Of a stretch of DNA of 64,000 nucleotides, positions 1 to 11,729 are shown piece by piece; positions within the stretch are counted from its first letter, which is position 1, and every line of letters begins with the position of its first letter. The stretch comes from Seiridium cupressi (lineage: Eukaryota; Ascomycota; Sordariomycetes; Amphisphaeriales; Sporocadaceae). Below the pieces are notes generated by a model. The model was given only the letters and a program-made list of their open reading frames with translations, had not been told where the DNA came from and did not search any database. The DNA is taken from contig JARVKI010000047.1 of assembly GCA_036674765.1 (NCBI GenBank), forward strand, positions 186,001 through 250,000, written 5' to 3'. The position numbers and the translations under genes were made by a program.

Positions 1-1859
1 GCTCGATTAACTTTCGAATCAACCTTGGGGCCTTCCGTCTTGAGACGTGCCTCTTCAGCTTTCCTGCGCTCCGCCTCTTTCTTTTCGTTCTCCTTTCGCT
101 CTCGCTCATCGCGCTTCTCTGCCTCAGCTCGCTTCATACCAGGGGCCACCTTTGCAGCCTCCCAGTCCCATTTGTCCTCGCCGAGTTCATCCCGTGCCAC
201 CCTGAACGCATCCCTCGTCACACGGTCTCCAGCGATCTCGAAGGCCGTCTTACCCTCACGGTTGTGGATTGTCGGGTCCGAGGCTGCTTTCGTGAGCAGA
301 CCTAATACAAGCGGTGCTGAATTCTGGCTGGCAGATAGATGTAAACAGGTTGGTGCATGATGGTTCTGCTGCGAGTCCGCAGGTTGGAATATGAAGTCTG
401 CTGGTATGCTGTTGTTCTTCAGATATGAGAGGAGTGCGGGTAACTTCGACCTTCGAATGAACGCCTGTAATTGTGATGTATGCAATAGTGCTGTCTCCTC
501 CGCCTCGGACAATTTAGGCGCCGCAGTCTTCGTAGGCTTGGGCGTCGTTGGTTTTGGTGGCGCCGCTTGTGCCTTTACTTCCCGAGCTGGGTCGACTTCA
601 CGGACCTTCAATCTCGTGAGCTCTATGAACGACCGCATAAGCTCATTCTGAGTCGCTCGCTTGGTGCTGAAAGGAAAGCCCCGTATCCTAGGGTCGTTCG
701 ATCTCAATACTTGTTCTTCGTACGGCCCAAACAAAGTTCTTCGATTCGTTGACCCTGTGGCCCGTATGAACAGTAGTTCTGATGTGTCGAGCAGGCCTTG
801 CCAGTCCTTCAGAAGTTGGCGCACCTCGTCCACGAGAGCTTGCTCGTTGTATCTACGAATGCTCGAGCCTGCGGAGTGCGCGTTGCCCTTAGCATTATCG
901 TTTGCAGACTGTGAACCACCCTGTTTCCTCCTAGTGGTATATCTGTGAAATGTCTTGTGTGCAAGCACGGTCGCTTCTCTGTTCAGTGGTCCTGTAGCGC
1001 CATTCTTCGTTTGCCGTGGCGCCAGAGACACGACCATGGCGGCAAAGTGGCCGCCTCCTATCATGCACAAGAAGATGTGTGGCCCCTTGTAAGCTGCTGG
1101 CGCGGCATTTCCATCAGCACCCGGTTTGGGAAACGTTATTGGGTCGAGTTGCTTCTTTTTGATGACCTCGACCAATTCCGTCTCCTTATTCGCTTCCTCG
1201 GGCTTGAATATTGCGCGGTACACCCCAAAGTAGGTATTGGCAGGCAGCACTGGTGAGCTAAACCACAATAACGGAGGCTTCCCGCTTCCTCTTTGCCTCT
1301 TCGTTGCAGGCTCGTCGTCTTCACCAGCGGCGCCACCATTGCTGCTTCGTTCCGCCAGCGTAGCCTGCTTCTTCAATAGCGCCGTAAGAGTGCTCTCTTT
1401 CCTGTCGTCTTCGTCATCTTCGGACTCGGAGTCCGAGCCAGACAAACTCTCGTCCAAGTCTCCCACAAGCTTTTCAAACTCTGCCTCGGATACTGGACTC
1501 TTCCCTCGCAACTTCTGCTTGAGATTGTAGTGGTGAAGATCCGACTTCTGGTGTCCGCGCTGATCAAGCACATTATCGAAAGAGAGGCCGCAGAGCGAGC
1601 ATGCCTGTGAACCTACGGGCAGCTGCTCAGATGATGAGGTCCGCGATGTCGAATTGTCGGAGGGTGGAAGAGTAGCTTCAGGCGCTGCTACTTCGGGCGC
1701 CGAGGCAAAAGTGAGGGTACTCAGAACTTCGGGCGGGAGATCGTATACTGCAGTCGCATCGCGTTAGTGGGGTTTATATGGCGCGATTGGAACACAAAGT
1801 GAGGTACCATAGAGAGGCCGCCGGAGGAGGTCATCGGCCTGTTTCTTTTCCTTCTCCAT
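1..1859 (-). CDS. VMS1: Vms1/ANKZF1-type peptidyl-tRNA hydrolase (3' end outside window)
   Basis: Ribosome-quality-control factor. The family releases nascent chains from stalled 60S subunits and binds Cdc48/p97 through a C-terminal VIM helix. Two exons are read: 1859-1808 and 1747-1, joined over a 60-base intron with donor GTACCT and acceptor CTGCAG. At least 599 residues are present. In order they show a short charged start (MEKEKKQADDLL), a C2H2 zinc finger (CSLCGLSFDNVLDQRGHQKS), an acidic Ser/Asp stretch, the VLRF1 catalytic domain with its conserved GGSQS motif and SAGSSIRRYNE segment, an ankyrin-like stretch (DPTIHNREGKTAFEIAGD) and a Lys/Glu-rich coiled coil (KRDERERKENEKKEAERRK). The VIM motif would lie beyond base 1. 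The ATG at 1859 is the only one in frame just upstream of the intron. This is an ordinary conserved gene and probably marks the edge of the accessory region. Confidence 0.9.
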
Positions 1860-2674
1860 CGCGACTTTGGGCCAGGGTCGGTCGCCTTCCGCAGTCTCTT
1901 GGGCGTAGCTTTGAAGGTTTGCGCTGGGTAGAACGCAATGAGGTCAGTGACGCTGCCTTACGGGCGCAATTTATGGAGGGGCAGTTGATCTTTATCGCCT
2001 GATAAGGACCCGCTTCTATAGCCGTAAACATGCTGCGTGCAATGACTCAGCCGGGGAGCTGTCATCAAATATTAATTCATTCCTCCCTCAGTCATAGTAA
2101 TAATAAACTATTGATTTATGTTCATATACTAGTGAGTTTAATTGAATCAGTATTGCTAATGATGTCCCATAAGTCTAATTATATATGTTGATTTTGCAAA
2201 ACTTCGTGCAGCATGGACTTCTCTGGCAACCAATTCATCATCTTACTGCACGTCACAAATATCTTGATTTCCTGGGAATGATTGACGGGCCTCTCAAAGT
2301 GTATGGCCTCCAGCATCGGTGATGCCATAGCACTTTCTCATTGTTACATCTGAGACAAAGGAAGGCAAGCATTGTCTAGTCAGATATGAACAAGGCTTAT
2401 ACCGATACTTTAGCGTTTTCTTTGTTCCCTCATATAATGCTCCTTATTAAAGATCCCGAGTTGATCAAATAATGTGCTTGTCTTGCAACAATTGAGATAC
2501 TTTGTGGCTGCTGCTTGTTCGATCGCTTTATAGACCCTACAGTATATATCTTGAGGTTGCCAAAACTAACACCACGCTTCGAGGTTATGTCGGGCACTCA
2601 CCCTCTCTTCACGCCCTTCGTTCTTTCCTTTCCTTATTTTCTCCTGTCTATATACATACGACCGTGCAATCATT
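1860..2674. other. Intergenic region between divergent genes
   Basis: About 815 bases between the divergent Vms1 gene (-) and the Cys-rich gene (+). It is AT-rich around 2080-2200. I see no coding signal, repeat or RNA gene. It presumably holds both promoters. Confidence 0.5.
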
Positions 2675-3844
2675 ATGTGTCAATGCATGAAGAAGAAAAT
2701 AACCTTCTCTTGCCTCCACCGGACGTACAAGCTGGAAAGGTGTTGGCGGGATGCTTGGAGAAGCAAAAGTTCATGCCTGAGTATGCTCCTTCCGAAATGC
2801 GACACACGGCCGAAGACTCAGAAGAAGAAGAGGTTTGGCTTCTGCGATAAATGTGCGACGTACTTCGGCTTACCGCAACGCCCTGACCGCTACGACGAGA
2901 AATATGTCGAAAGATTTCTGAAGTACAAGGAAGAGAACGGATGGGCAGAGGATGAGAAGAACGCGAGGCATATCCCTCTCGGAGCCGTGCTCGACGAGGG
3001 GGAGATGACACGCATTCAGGCGTCACAACAAAAACCAACCAGGCCTTCAAGTGGACACCTCACTATCAACAGCTTTGACTTGGCTGCAACTGGGGGTCTA
3101 CCGAGCAAATGGTCCACTTCGACAGACTCAATCAGCACGAGCACATCTACGCCGGACCCCGTCGTGTCAGGCCTCAAGAGTTGTTTCTCCATTTCAGACA
3201 GCGAAACATCACTATCAGATGACGAGTCGCACGAGATAGATGAGATGATGCCCCAAACCCTCTCTCCTTGTCATTCTGACAACTATCAGATGGTATTCAA
3301 TCCTCTAGCCACAGATGACAGGTCGATTGACTTGGGGGAAACTCCCACACGCGGTCATAGGATGCCTGATCTCTACCGCAATACATATTCAATGGTAAGC
3401 ACCGAGTTGACTGTAGACACTGATATGAACAAGGCCATTATCGTGCGCCAGCCAGTTCCGAGGCTGGCACCGCCGCCACAGCGACGCAAGGGCAAGAGCT
3501 ATTTCCAATTCGCAGAGCCATCAGCCGTACCACCCCGAATCTTCTCCAAGGTATATACCGGACATTGCAACGAGCACGGTGATTCTTTGAATCTCAACTG
3601 CTACACATGTAAGTCGGGGACTTATCTGGAGACTGGAATACCCACGAAAGAAGACAAAAGTCAGGACAAACTACGACGACTGTGCCATTCTGCGCCTCCA
3701 ATACTGGTCAGATGCGAAATTCCCCACTCAAAATTCCACTACGCAGTACAGCCTTGCTATTGTGATAATCAAAAGACCGAGATCTGCCTGACTTGTGAAG
3801 AAAGGCAGCAGCAGGGTGAAATCATGGGCGCAGCATTCGTGTAG
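2675..3844 (+). CDS. Unknown Cys-rich protein, 389 aa
   Basis: Single-exon reading frame of 389 residues; I do not recognise the family. The N-terminus holds regularly spaced cysteines (MCQCMKKKITFSCLHRTYK, later CDTRP and CDKCATYFGLP), which look like a metal-binding cluster. A Ser/Thr/Asp-rich, probably disordered middle follows (residues ~110-230). The C-terminal third has further Cys/His pairs (HCNEHGDSLNLNCYTCKSG, then CYCDNQKTEICLTCEE). The paired clusters suggest zinc binding, but this is inference. The ATG at 2675 is used because the cysteine cluster starts at once. A later in-frame start cannot be excluded. It stands between Vms1 and a decayed gene, and nothing ties it to the NRPS. 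Confidence 0.65.
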   Translation: MCQCMKKKITFSCLHRTYKLERCWRDAWRSKSSCLSMLLPKCDTRPKTQKKKRFGFCDKCATYFGLPQRPDRYDEKYVERFLKYKEENGWAEDEKNARHIPLGAVLDEGEMTRIQASQQKPTRPSSGHLTINSFDLAATGGLPSKWSTSTDSISTSTSTPDPVVSGLKSCFSISDSETSLSDDESHEIDEMMPQTLSPCHSDNYQMVFNPLATDDRSIDLGETPTRGHRMPDLYRNTYSMVSTELTVDTDMNKAIIVRQPVPRLAPPPQRRKGKSYFQFAEPSAVPPRIFSKVYTGHCNEHGDSLNLNCYTCKSGTYLETGIPTKEDKSQDKLRRLCHSAPPILVRCEIPHSKFHYAVQPCYCDNQKTEICLTCEERQQQGEIMGAAFV

Positions 3845-3958
3845 CACGGCCAAATAAGCATCTTACGTAGGTAGTATCTAATATATTAGAGAGAGATTGG
3901 CCCCACTTGTGTGTTTTATCTATTCAATGACAGACATTATATCTTAACGAGGGCTTTT

Positions 3959-5130
3959 CTAGACTGTCAGAAGAGGTGCAGATATCTTTGCAGACAAGTT
4001 GCTGGTCACCACTGGTCTCCGCGCCCTGGACCCCTTTAGCCCGGCCCAGTCATGGGTACCGCGGCCACGAGCAACAGGTCTCTTGACAACTGCTTTAACA
4101 AATGATCGGTAAGTCCCCGACAGCTTGCCAACCTCTTGATGGAACTGGTCTGAGCTTTGTTGAACATATTAAACGATGCGATCTTGTGCATCCCCGTCAT
4201 GACGCACGTATCGCGCTAGAGGGAAATGTATCGTGAGCTCTACCTTAGGCTTTGCGCTCAGGTCTTCTGCAGTGAACGCGAAACAGATCATTAAGGGGCT
4301 CTTGGTAAGCGGTGGGAGATAGTCGCCGGCAAGTGTATCACAGAAACGGGTCACTTCTGCTGAATCCATACAGTCCGGTGCGACAAGGGACAATCTGCGA
4401 GCAATGTCATATGGGATAGCATCTTTGGCCGAGACATGATATGGCGCTCTTTTGGACGAGCGCCGATGTCTGGACTATACTCTGTGGCGAAAAGCCCTTG
4501 AAGTCGGAAGCAAAGCACGCCGCTCATATTGGCGAGGCCAACTTCCTTCAGAGAAATTGTAAAACCATCTGGGTAAGAGAACATCTCTTTGAACAACCTC
4601 TGGAATTGAGTAATGATCGTAGCCGCTCTCATAATCTTTTATGAATTTTGCATTTTCTGGATCAAACAGTAAAGCTTTGGCACATCTGCCCTAGAGGCAT
4701 GAAGAAGAAGTCGGAACGCATGAGGTGTAGTCGCCCACCGTTGACGAAGCCTCCTGCATGTTTTTCCAAAAGTGGGGACATATAAAATCCACTGTCTGCA
4801 GTCCCTGCCAGAACGTCGCGAAATAGATGTCGTGAAGAATTTCCGCGCTCAAAAACGACTCTGAAAACGTCCAGAAGACAGTGATACCTGGGATTTCGAC
4901 CATAGCTTTCGTCTCCACGGAGCATGGCCCCGATTGAATCCGCATTCAACATTTGTACTTCTATCTTGTCTAGGTTCCACGCCTGAGCTACCTCAAAGGT
5001 AAGCGGTATTTGAAGACCCTGCGAAGGTCTACTCACTCTATTTACGAGGTGGTCAAAAGCTTGGGTTCAATTAGACCCATCGGCCTTCACTTCAGTCACG
5101 ATAAACTTAGAGTCATCCAGAGGATAATAG
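3959..5130 (-). pseudogene. Decayed DMATS-type aromatic prenyltransferase (tentative)
   Basis: Coding-like sequence scattered over all three minus frames. The best part is a C-terminal piece at about 4430-3959: IPYDIARRLSLVAPDC, then VTRFCDTLAGDYLPPL, PLMICFAFTAEDL, PKVELTIHFPLARYVRHDGD, and after an in-frame stop RGRGTHDWAGLKG and VTSNLSAKISAP. The order and spacing resemble the end of fungal dimethylallyltryptophan-synthase-like ABBA prenyltransferases, which use a basic K-x-Y/H-x-P type strand and end in a GRG...VTSYLSPE-like strand. The stop at 4171-4169 reads TAA where CAA is expected, a C-to-T change. Further frame changes lie near 4400, 4690 and 4950. These enzymes prenylate indoles or other aromatics in secondary metabolism. 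The family call rests on motif memory and needs a profile search; the decay itself is clear. The upstream limit is approximate. Confidence 0.45.
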
Positions 5131-5355
5131 TAGGACCGACAAAGCATTCAGCGTTTTTGTTTCAGTAGACTTCATATACTATACATAACATGGAGTCTTT
5201 GCTCGATAAACCCCACTTCTCGAATCGTTTCCGGAAGTCCTCCATTTGGTGGCTAGTCTTTAGCTCCATAACTTTTCTCGGCCATTTCCTGGGTATTTTG
5301 ATTATTCACATGCTAATGTAGCCCTCCATTCAATCATACTTCTTTTGGACATGCC

Positions 5356-5780
5356 TTAGTAGGCTGGTCGATTCATCCAATCTCTGATCCTATCTGACAT
5401 CTGCATAAAATCAGGGTTAGTAATTGGTTTTGAGCTACGGATAGGTTTTAGGAGCCGTGAATCGGGTTTCAAAAGACTTTGACACTTGAAATATTGATTT
5501 TCATCCCAGAATAAGCCCAAAGTGGCAAGAAAGGGAGCCCAGCAAGGTACTTACGCTTCCACTGCTAGCCCTACGACTCTTTTCATGATCGACATGGCCA
5601 ACCATGCCACATGCGCCTGAGGACGGGTGCCGACCCGTGATGGTGCGATTCTTGTAGTCTGGCAAGCTGTCAGCTGTATATCGAAACCCCGACTGTAGAC
5701 TTACTAGAGGAGTCGCGCCGCCCTGGGTTGGAGATCATGGCATCGTACTTCTCCTTCGCTGCTACGTATGCTTTCGACAT
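5356..5780 (-). CDS. Small three-exon protein of 74 aa, unknown function
   Basis: Found by splicing, because no single exon is long. Exons are 5780-5705, 5658-5555 and 5400-5356. The introns (46 and 154 bases) have GTAAGT donors and CAG acceptors, and the longer one has an ACTAACCC branch site. The exons join in frame to exactly 75 codons including TAA. The protein begins MSKAYVAAKEKYDAMISN and ends SDRIRDWMNRPAY. It is basic and hydrophilic, with no signal peptide or membrane segment. I do not recognise it. Two canonical introns that preserve frame argue strongly for a real gene. The ATG at 5780 is the first in frame. Confidence 0.7.
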
Positions 5781-6494
5781 GGCGAGTGTTATTTTTGAGT
5801 TTGTAATATGGAGATTGAATGTTTGACTATTATTATGATTCAGCTCGTCGGATTCAAGTATGAATAAATGGTCTTAAATTGGATCCGGTTTAGATGGATG
5901 TGTGTCCCTTCTTATCTATTGACTGGCCCGAGAACAAAGTTGCGCCAGGCATAGGAGTTGGGGTTGACCCCTCAATATGATATCAGATGGTTCGAGCTGC
6001 TTACAAGCCATCAATCCTATTGGTAGTGATGAATATTGACAGGAGCTGTGATTGGCTCCTCCGCACAGCTGCGTAGTTTGGTGTGCACCACAATAGGTAC
6101 ATGATTTACAGTTGGCCCAGAAGAATGATGCCTGAAGTGCCGTGACATACGTAGTATGAACCTCCATGGTCCGGTCCGGGTTGATTCGAGCAGAGCGACA
6201 TGTCAAGCTAAAGGCTGGAGCTATGAAACCAGTGCGTTAGAATGCCAGTAAACACTTTGATCCCAGCAAATCTTTTACTCATTCGATTGCCCCACGATCA
6301 TGAACATTCCACACTGATCATTGTACGCAAATGGCGCAGTGGCTTTTCATTGCAACGTGACTATTGGATTGAGATTATTCAGGACGACAACTTATGCTGA
6401 CATTTCTCTAACCATGTGCTTCTATTTTCTAGTAGCGTGTGTTCAAGAGGCGTACATGGTTGCCAAACATCAGATGATATCTAGAACAATACTA
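5781..6494. other. Intergenic region, nothing recognised
   Basis: About 710 bases between the 5' end of the 74-aa gene and the 3' end of the ATPase gene. A 96-codon minus frame (5916-6206) has no family features or splice context, and I do not count it as a gene. No repeat was noticed. Confidence 0.45.
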
Positions 6495-9400
6495 CTACCA
6501 AGCAAACTTGGCAACGACGCCATGAGGATATTTCCTGACAATGTATTTTCTCGCCTCATCAAACAACAAAATGAAAATGCCAAAAGCGAACGGCAAGAAG
6601 TAGTGCTCAACGGGGACCTCCGCCGTGCCCAGGACAGCCTGGAAGACCGGCACGTAAAGCCAGAAGATGGCCACGAGCAGCGCAAATATGATAGCTGGAA
6701 ACAGCCAGAGGTTCTGGGTGAGCTTTTTGAACGCGGCTGGGTGCTGGAAGATGCTCCAGCGCCGGGTGCGGATGGCCATCAGGTTAAACCATTGCCTTAT
6801 TTCCAGGTTAGTCGTTGATTACAAGGCATCAATGACGAATTAGTACCACTTACATGACGACTAGATTGATGAAATATATGGAAGAAGCCTCATTGAGCTT
6901 CTGCGTGTAGTAGTCGGAGTCGACGCCATCTGGCACGGTGCCGAAGCCAAACCAAAGCGTGCTGAAAGGGATGCTGTTTCGCTGGAGGTACCAGTACGCC
7001 ATCGAGAAGGACGCAAGTGTCTCCATAACACCAAGTACACCATATGCGTGCACAATGAGTTGCCAATTGACGAGGCGGTCTTGCTTGATGTCGCGAGGCT
7101 TGCGAAGAAGGACATCAGCTTCCGGCTTCTCGTACGAGAGGGCAGTTGCCGCCGCACAGTCCGTGAAACAGCTACATCATGTCAGTCAAATGGCATTAAG
7201 GAGCGGGAGGAGCTGAGCAGAGACTTACCAGATAATGATCATGAGGAATGATGATAAGATTTGCGGCAGCCCAAATAGAACATTTGTCATGACGGGCCAG
7301 AACTCAGCAAAAGATCCCGCTGGCAACAGATAACAGATCACCTTCTTAAGATTGTCAAAAACCACACGACCATATTGGACGGCCTCGACTACCGAAGCAA
7401 AAGAGTCGAGAAGTACCATGTCTGCAGCTTCGATGGCGATATCTGAGCCGCTGCCCATGGCGATACTGACATCCGCAGCCTTCAGTGAGGGTGCATCATT
7501 GACACCATCACCCGTCATTGCAACGACGCCATTCTCCTGGAATTCCTTGACTATACGCAGTTTCTGCTCTGGGGTGGTACGTGCGAAAACGACTTCTTCG
7601 TACTGCGTCAGGACTTTCCATTGATTGGCACTCATCCCCATCAGATCAGGCCCACTAAGCACGATGGATTGTCTGGAGACCGGGGACTTCTCGGCATCTC
7701 CAGACTCATTTCGAGGTAGGTCGTCCAAGCCGTGTACTGCTGGAGTAGGGAGCGTGATGATGCCGGCATCCTGTGCGATTGCGAGGGCAGTGAGGGCGAA
7801 ATCACCCGTGACCTGAGATTGTTAGCATACAGGTTAGGTGGCACCGTCGACGCAAAGAGACTGACCATGAAAAAGCGAATTCCAGCACCCCGCAGAGTCG
7901 AGACGACAGATTTGATTTCGGGACGTAGAGGATCAACGATGGCCACAAGACCAACAAGCGTCAATCCAGACTTTGCGTGTTCAACCATTTCATCCTCGAA
8001 CTGGGTGGTGCCAGTCTGGTTCTTGACATCTTCGCGCCGGATAGTCTTGCGGGCAAGAAGGATGCACCTCTTCCCTTGGCTACTGTACACATTTTTGACA
8101 CCTTCCATTGTGGCTCTCATGTCTGCATCGAATAGGTGCGCATCTCCCGAGTCCGTGATGTAGTATGAGCACCGGCCGATGAGGGCATCAGGGGCACCCT
8201 TGATTGTCAGCAAACTAACAAGCGTCTGTCAGCTAAGAACTTGAACACTACGTTTGATCTGAACTTACGTGTCATCTTGTTTGAAAGAGTCAGCTTCAGC
8301 CTGGGGTAAAGTTGCCGTGAGGCAGTCGTTCTTGAACATAGAAAAGGTCCGGATCATGAACTTGTTCTTAGAGTTGAAGGCCAGGTCGCAGGTTTTTTGC
8401 CAACACTGGCGCATATGACTCACAGAGCCAAGCTTCTCAGAGAATCTGAGGATGGCTTGATCGGTCGCATCACCATAGATCCGTCTCTCCTCCACGGGGA
8501 GGTTGTTAGTTGCAGCATCGAACTCTGCGGCGTTGCACAGTGCAGATAGAGCGCGCACTTGGCTGACACTAGTGGTGACGATACTAGCGACGTCGGGGTT
8601 TTCGCTGCCACCAAGATCGAGCTCTGCATCTTCTGCGGTGACAGTGTGAGTGCCGATGGTGCATTCTGTTACTGTCATCAGGTTCTATCTGAACATTAGC
8701 CAAGTATCACTGATAACCGTGTCCAAATACCGCCCACCTGTGTAAGTGTTCCCGTCTTGTCTGAGCAAATGACAGAGACAGAACCCAGCGTTTCGACAGT
8801 CTTGAGCGACTTGCAGAGGACTTTATTGCTTTGCATGATGTTGGCGGTAATGGTGAGACCTGCGGTGACGGCGATTGGCAGACCCTCGGGGATGAATGCA
8901 ATGGCGACACTGACACAGCTAACAATGAGCATAGGCACACTGATCCAATCAGGATGCGAGTTTCTCAACCAGGCGCCCCAAACAACCAAGACGATCACGA
9001 TCATAGTAAACATAATAGAGCAGATGATAGTAACAAAATATAGGACCTCGCGCTCCAGCGGAGTCATCTTAGCCTTGGGCTCGTTAGTCAGGTTTGCAAT
9101 CCTGCCGAAGACGGTACGGTCTCCAGTGCCGACAACGATGCCGGTACATGAGCCGGAAGTGCAGTGGGTACCTTGCAGTCCAATGTTCTTGGTCTCGAGG
9201 TAGTTATTATCAGTCGAGTCCACAGCAGCTGCAAGGGCTACAGATTCACCGGTCAGGATCGATCTATCAAATCTAGCATCACCCGATACCTGCAGGAATC
9301 GGATGTCGGCAGGCAGCTTGTTGCCAGCCTTCACAATCACGATATCTCCTGGGACAAGCTCCGTCGCTGGCAGAGATGCTTGTTTGCTATCGCGCATGGC

Positions 9401-10229
9401 CAGACAGTCTTCGGGAAGCATATTCTTGATACTCTTCATCACTCGAGACGAACTCCAGTCCTGCCACATATTGAAGGCAGCTTGAATAAAAAAGACGGCG
9501 ACGAGGACGATTGCCAGAGCCTTGTACATGTCAGCGCGCTACTCGAGATTCGATTTTCCCTTAGGGGTTGATCCTCACCAAGTTAGCTATAGCCGGGTTC
9601 GGCTCGCCCAGAGGTTTCCATGACACAAACACAAGAATAGCACCGACGAGAAGGACAGGGCCAAAGCCTTTGAAGAGGTACCCGAGATATTTCTGCAGAG
9701 TATTGGACTTGGGCGGCGAGGGAGCATTGCGACCGAATTCTTTGAACTTGCGTGTGATCTGGTCTGGGGATAGTCCATGAGCAATGGATGAACTGAGGCG
9801 GCGGAGAACCTCATCGGTGGATATGGTATGCCACTCGAGTGAAGACAGCTCTGTGCCAACAATGTTAGCGATGAGCTATCCTCATGATTCGAGGAAAGTA
9901 TTTGTTAACCCTTGGTCGCCGTATCTTTGGCTTTGGCCAGCTCAGCAGCGTCTTTGGTCTTGGACTCGGAGATGTTGAAGGATCTGGCGTATCAAGACGC
10001 GTAAGTAATATTGCATGATAGGCTTCAGGATGAGCTCGACTGACACGGTACGGTACTGGATGGGCAAGGCGATGGCTGGGTCAACTTCACGACGCGATCG
10101 TACGCTGTGTATGGACATGGAGCCTCGTGAGTGAGCGCGGCGGAGGTCGCGAGAGGGACGAGCAGCTTCTGCATCTTCCCAGCGGATGCGCTCCGTCGCA
10201 CTCTGCTTTAAGTCTGGAGCCACATCCAT
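6495..10229 (-). CDS. P-type IIC (Na+/K+-ATPase-like) cation ATPase, 1093 aa
   Basis: Membrane pump that couples ATP hydrolysis to cation transport through an aspartyl-phosphate intermediate. Nine exons: 10229-10045, 9983-9910, 9850-9579, 9520-8738, 8684-8269, 8214-7866, 7812-7229, 7171-6854, 6795-6495. They sum to 3282 bases, exactly in frame. Visible motifs are the actuator loop (ILTGESVAL), the membrane segment with IAFIPEGLPIAV, the phosphorylation site DKTGTLTQ (Asp431), the nucleotide-binding KGAPD (near 582), TGDGVNDAP (near 793-801), and the C-terminal transmembrane bundle ending KYPHGVVAKFAW. Segments such as RIANLTNEPKAKMTPLEREV resemble animal Na+/K+-ATPase alpha and the fungal ACU-type pumps rather than ENA sodium pumps. 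Ion specificity cannot be read here. Intron 1 uses a GTCAGT donor, chosen because it preserves frame and gives the expected RTVSFNIS junction. All catalytic motifs are intact. Confidence 0.9.
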
Positions 10230-11729
10230 TCTGTCCAGGCCGGGTTCACGTGTTGCTCTGCCGAATCTTGAGGAAGAAAATACCGAGTTTCACTGGTTCA
10301 GCTAGGAGTTCATAACGCACGATAGAAAGGCGGGACGACTCGAGAATGCATACTGCAAAGGAACGGATTCTACAAACAACAAGGGGAGTTATATAATTTA
10401 CGTGTGTTGTCTCTACTGGATGTGCATATGTGGCTCATGGATTGCCAGGAGCTCCTGAGAACCGATATCAGAAACAGGATGCCATACTGTCAGTTGTCTG
10501 GACTATCAGGCTCATGGCACAGTGCGATAACAGTATGGGTTACGCAATCTTATGGTAACCCGGCTTACCCCTTGCTCAGATCTTGCATAATACGGTGAGC
10601 ACCAGCGGCGTGACCTGCGTAGATGAATTGGGGCAGTGTCGTAGCTTGTCGCTCTTGACACGGGCGCAAGCGACTCATCGGCTTGCCAAGAAATCGCGCA
10701 ACTAGTTTTTGGCTAGGAAAGCTCCGCGATCTTGGATGAGGCAGGCTTCAGGTCGACGTCCTGAGAGGTGAAAATTTGCTTTGCATGGCAGGAAACAGAA
10801 ACCTCTCTTGGCCCTAGGTGCACTCCACGTTCGCTTGCGGGATATTCCTGTGAGGCCTCCCTCTTAGCAAAACAGAGCACAATGACGCCGCGGTTCATGT
10901 GCTCAGGGTCTTTTTGGGATAGCCTGGGGAAATTTCGCTTGGCCATAGCTCCATGCAGTCCAAGGAACACATTAGAGCCGTCCTGATTGGCTGCATCGTC
11001 CACATTCTTCACACGGCTTGCCTAATACGGCAATCCCTTATGGTCTCTGTCCAGCGCCCAGGAGCCGCCTGGTGGAGTCTGCTCGAGGTTCATGAAAAGA
11101 GGCGTCCACCATAAATGCTAGACAGCTCAACGGGACTATATCACCGTGCAAATTAGATCCATGGACTTTGTACTGCCACGTTGCATGCCATTCGGGTGCA
11201 ACTGGCGGCTCAGAAAAAGTAGCAGAAGGGCTCATGCTCGTCTACACTGGCGGGCACTAAACCATCCGCACAAAAGGCTCACATATCCTGTGGTCATCAG
11301 GATTATGACAATTTTGTGGTTACAGAATCAACGAGCCACTGTAAATGTAAACAAAAGTGGGAATAAATGTCATCTCCGGCTGTATACCCAGCGGGCAACT
11401 CTCATCCGCTCTGGCATCCTAACATGCCGGTGCTGCCGCCATGTCCTTTCCTCCATCCACCTTGGGGAATTTCAGCCTCTTTCGACGCCAGGTAAGTAGT
11501 TGGGTAGCAGTAGATCATCATGTGTGTTGTATTGCGTGTGTGGCCGCCATCCGTGATTGTGACCGGTGAAAATCTTATATCTAAAACTCCACTAAGTGAC
11601 TGCGCCTGCCGGCCAGCTGCTAGCCAGCTGGCAGGCAGTGACCCACGGGTGAGGCAGGTGCTAATCTTCGACAGGAGGCAGCATACTGTGCCTTAACGGC
11701 ATGGTTAAACTCTGGAGCGGAGTGCATCA
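10230..11729. other. Long non-coding stretch with two weak minus-strand frames
   Basis: About 1.5 kb with no gene I can support. Two minus frames (11235-11038 and 11012-10713) are protein-like in composition, for example PEWHATWQYKVHGSNLHGD and VNVFLGLHG-like text, but neither has a recognised family. They are separated by a stop and a frame change. They may be remnants of one more decayed gene in this block. The promoter of the ATPase should lie just above 10229. Confidence 0.35.

Noticed and set aside
5916..6206. 96-codon minus frame
   Set aside because: No motif, no signal peptide and no splice context. The composition looks random.
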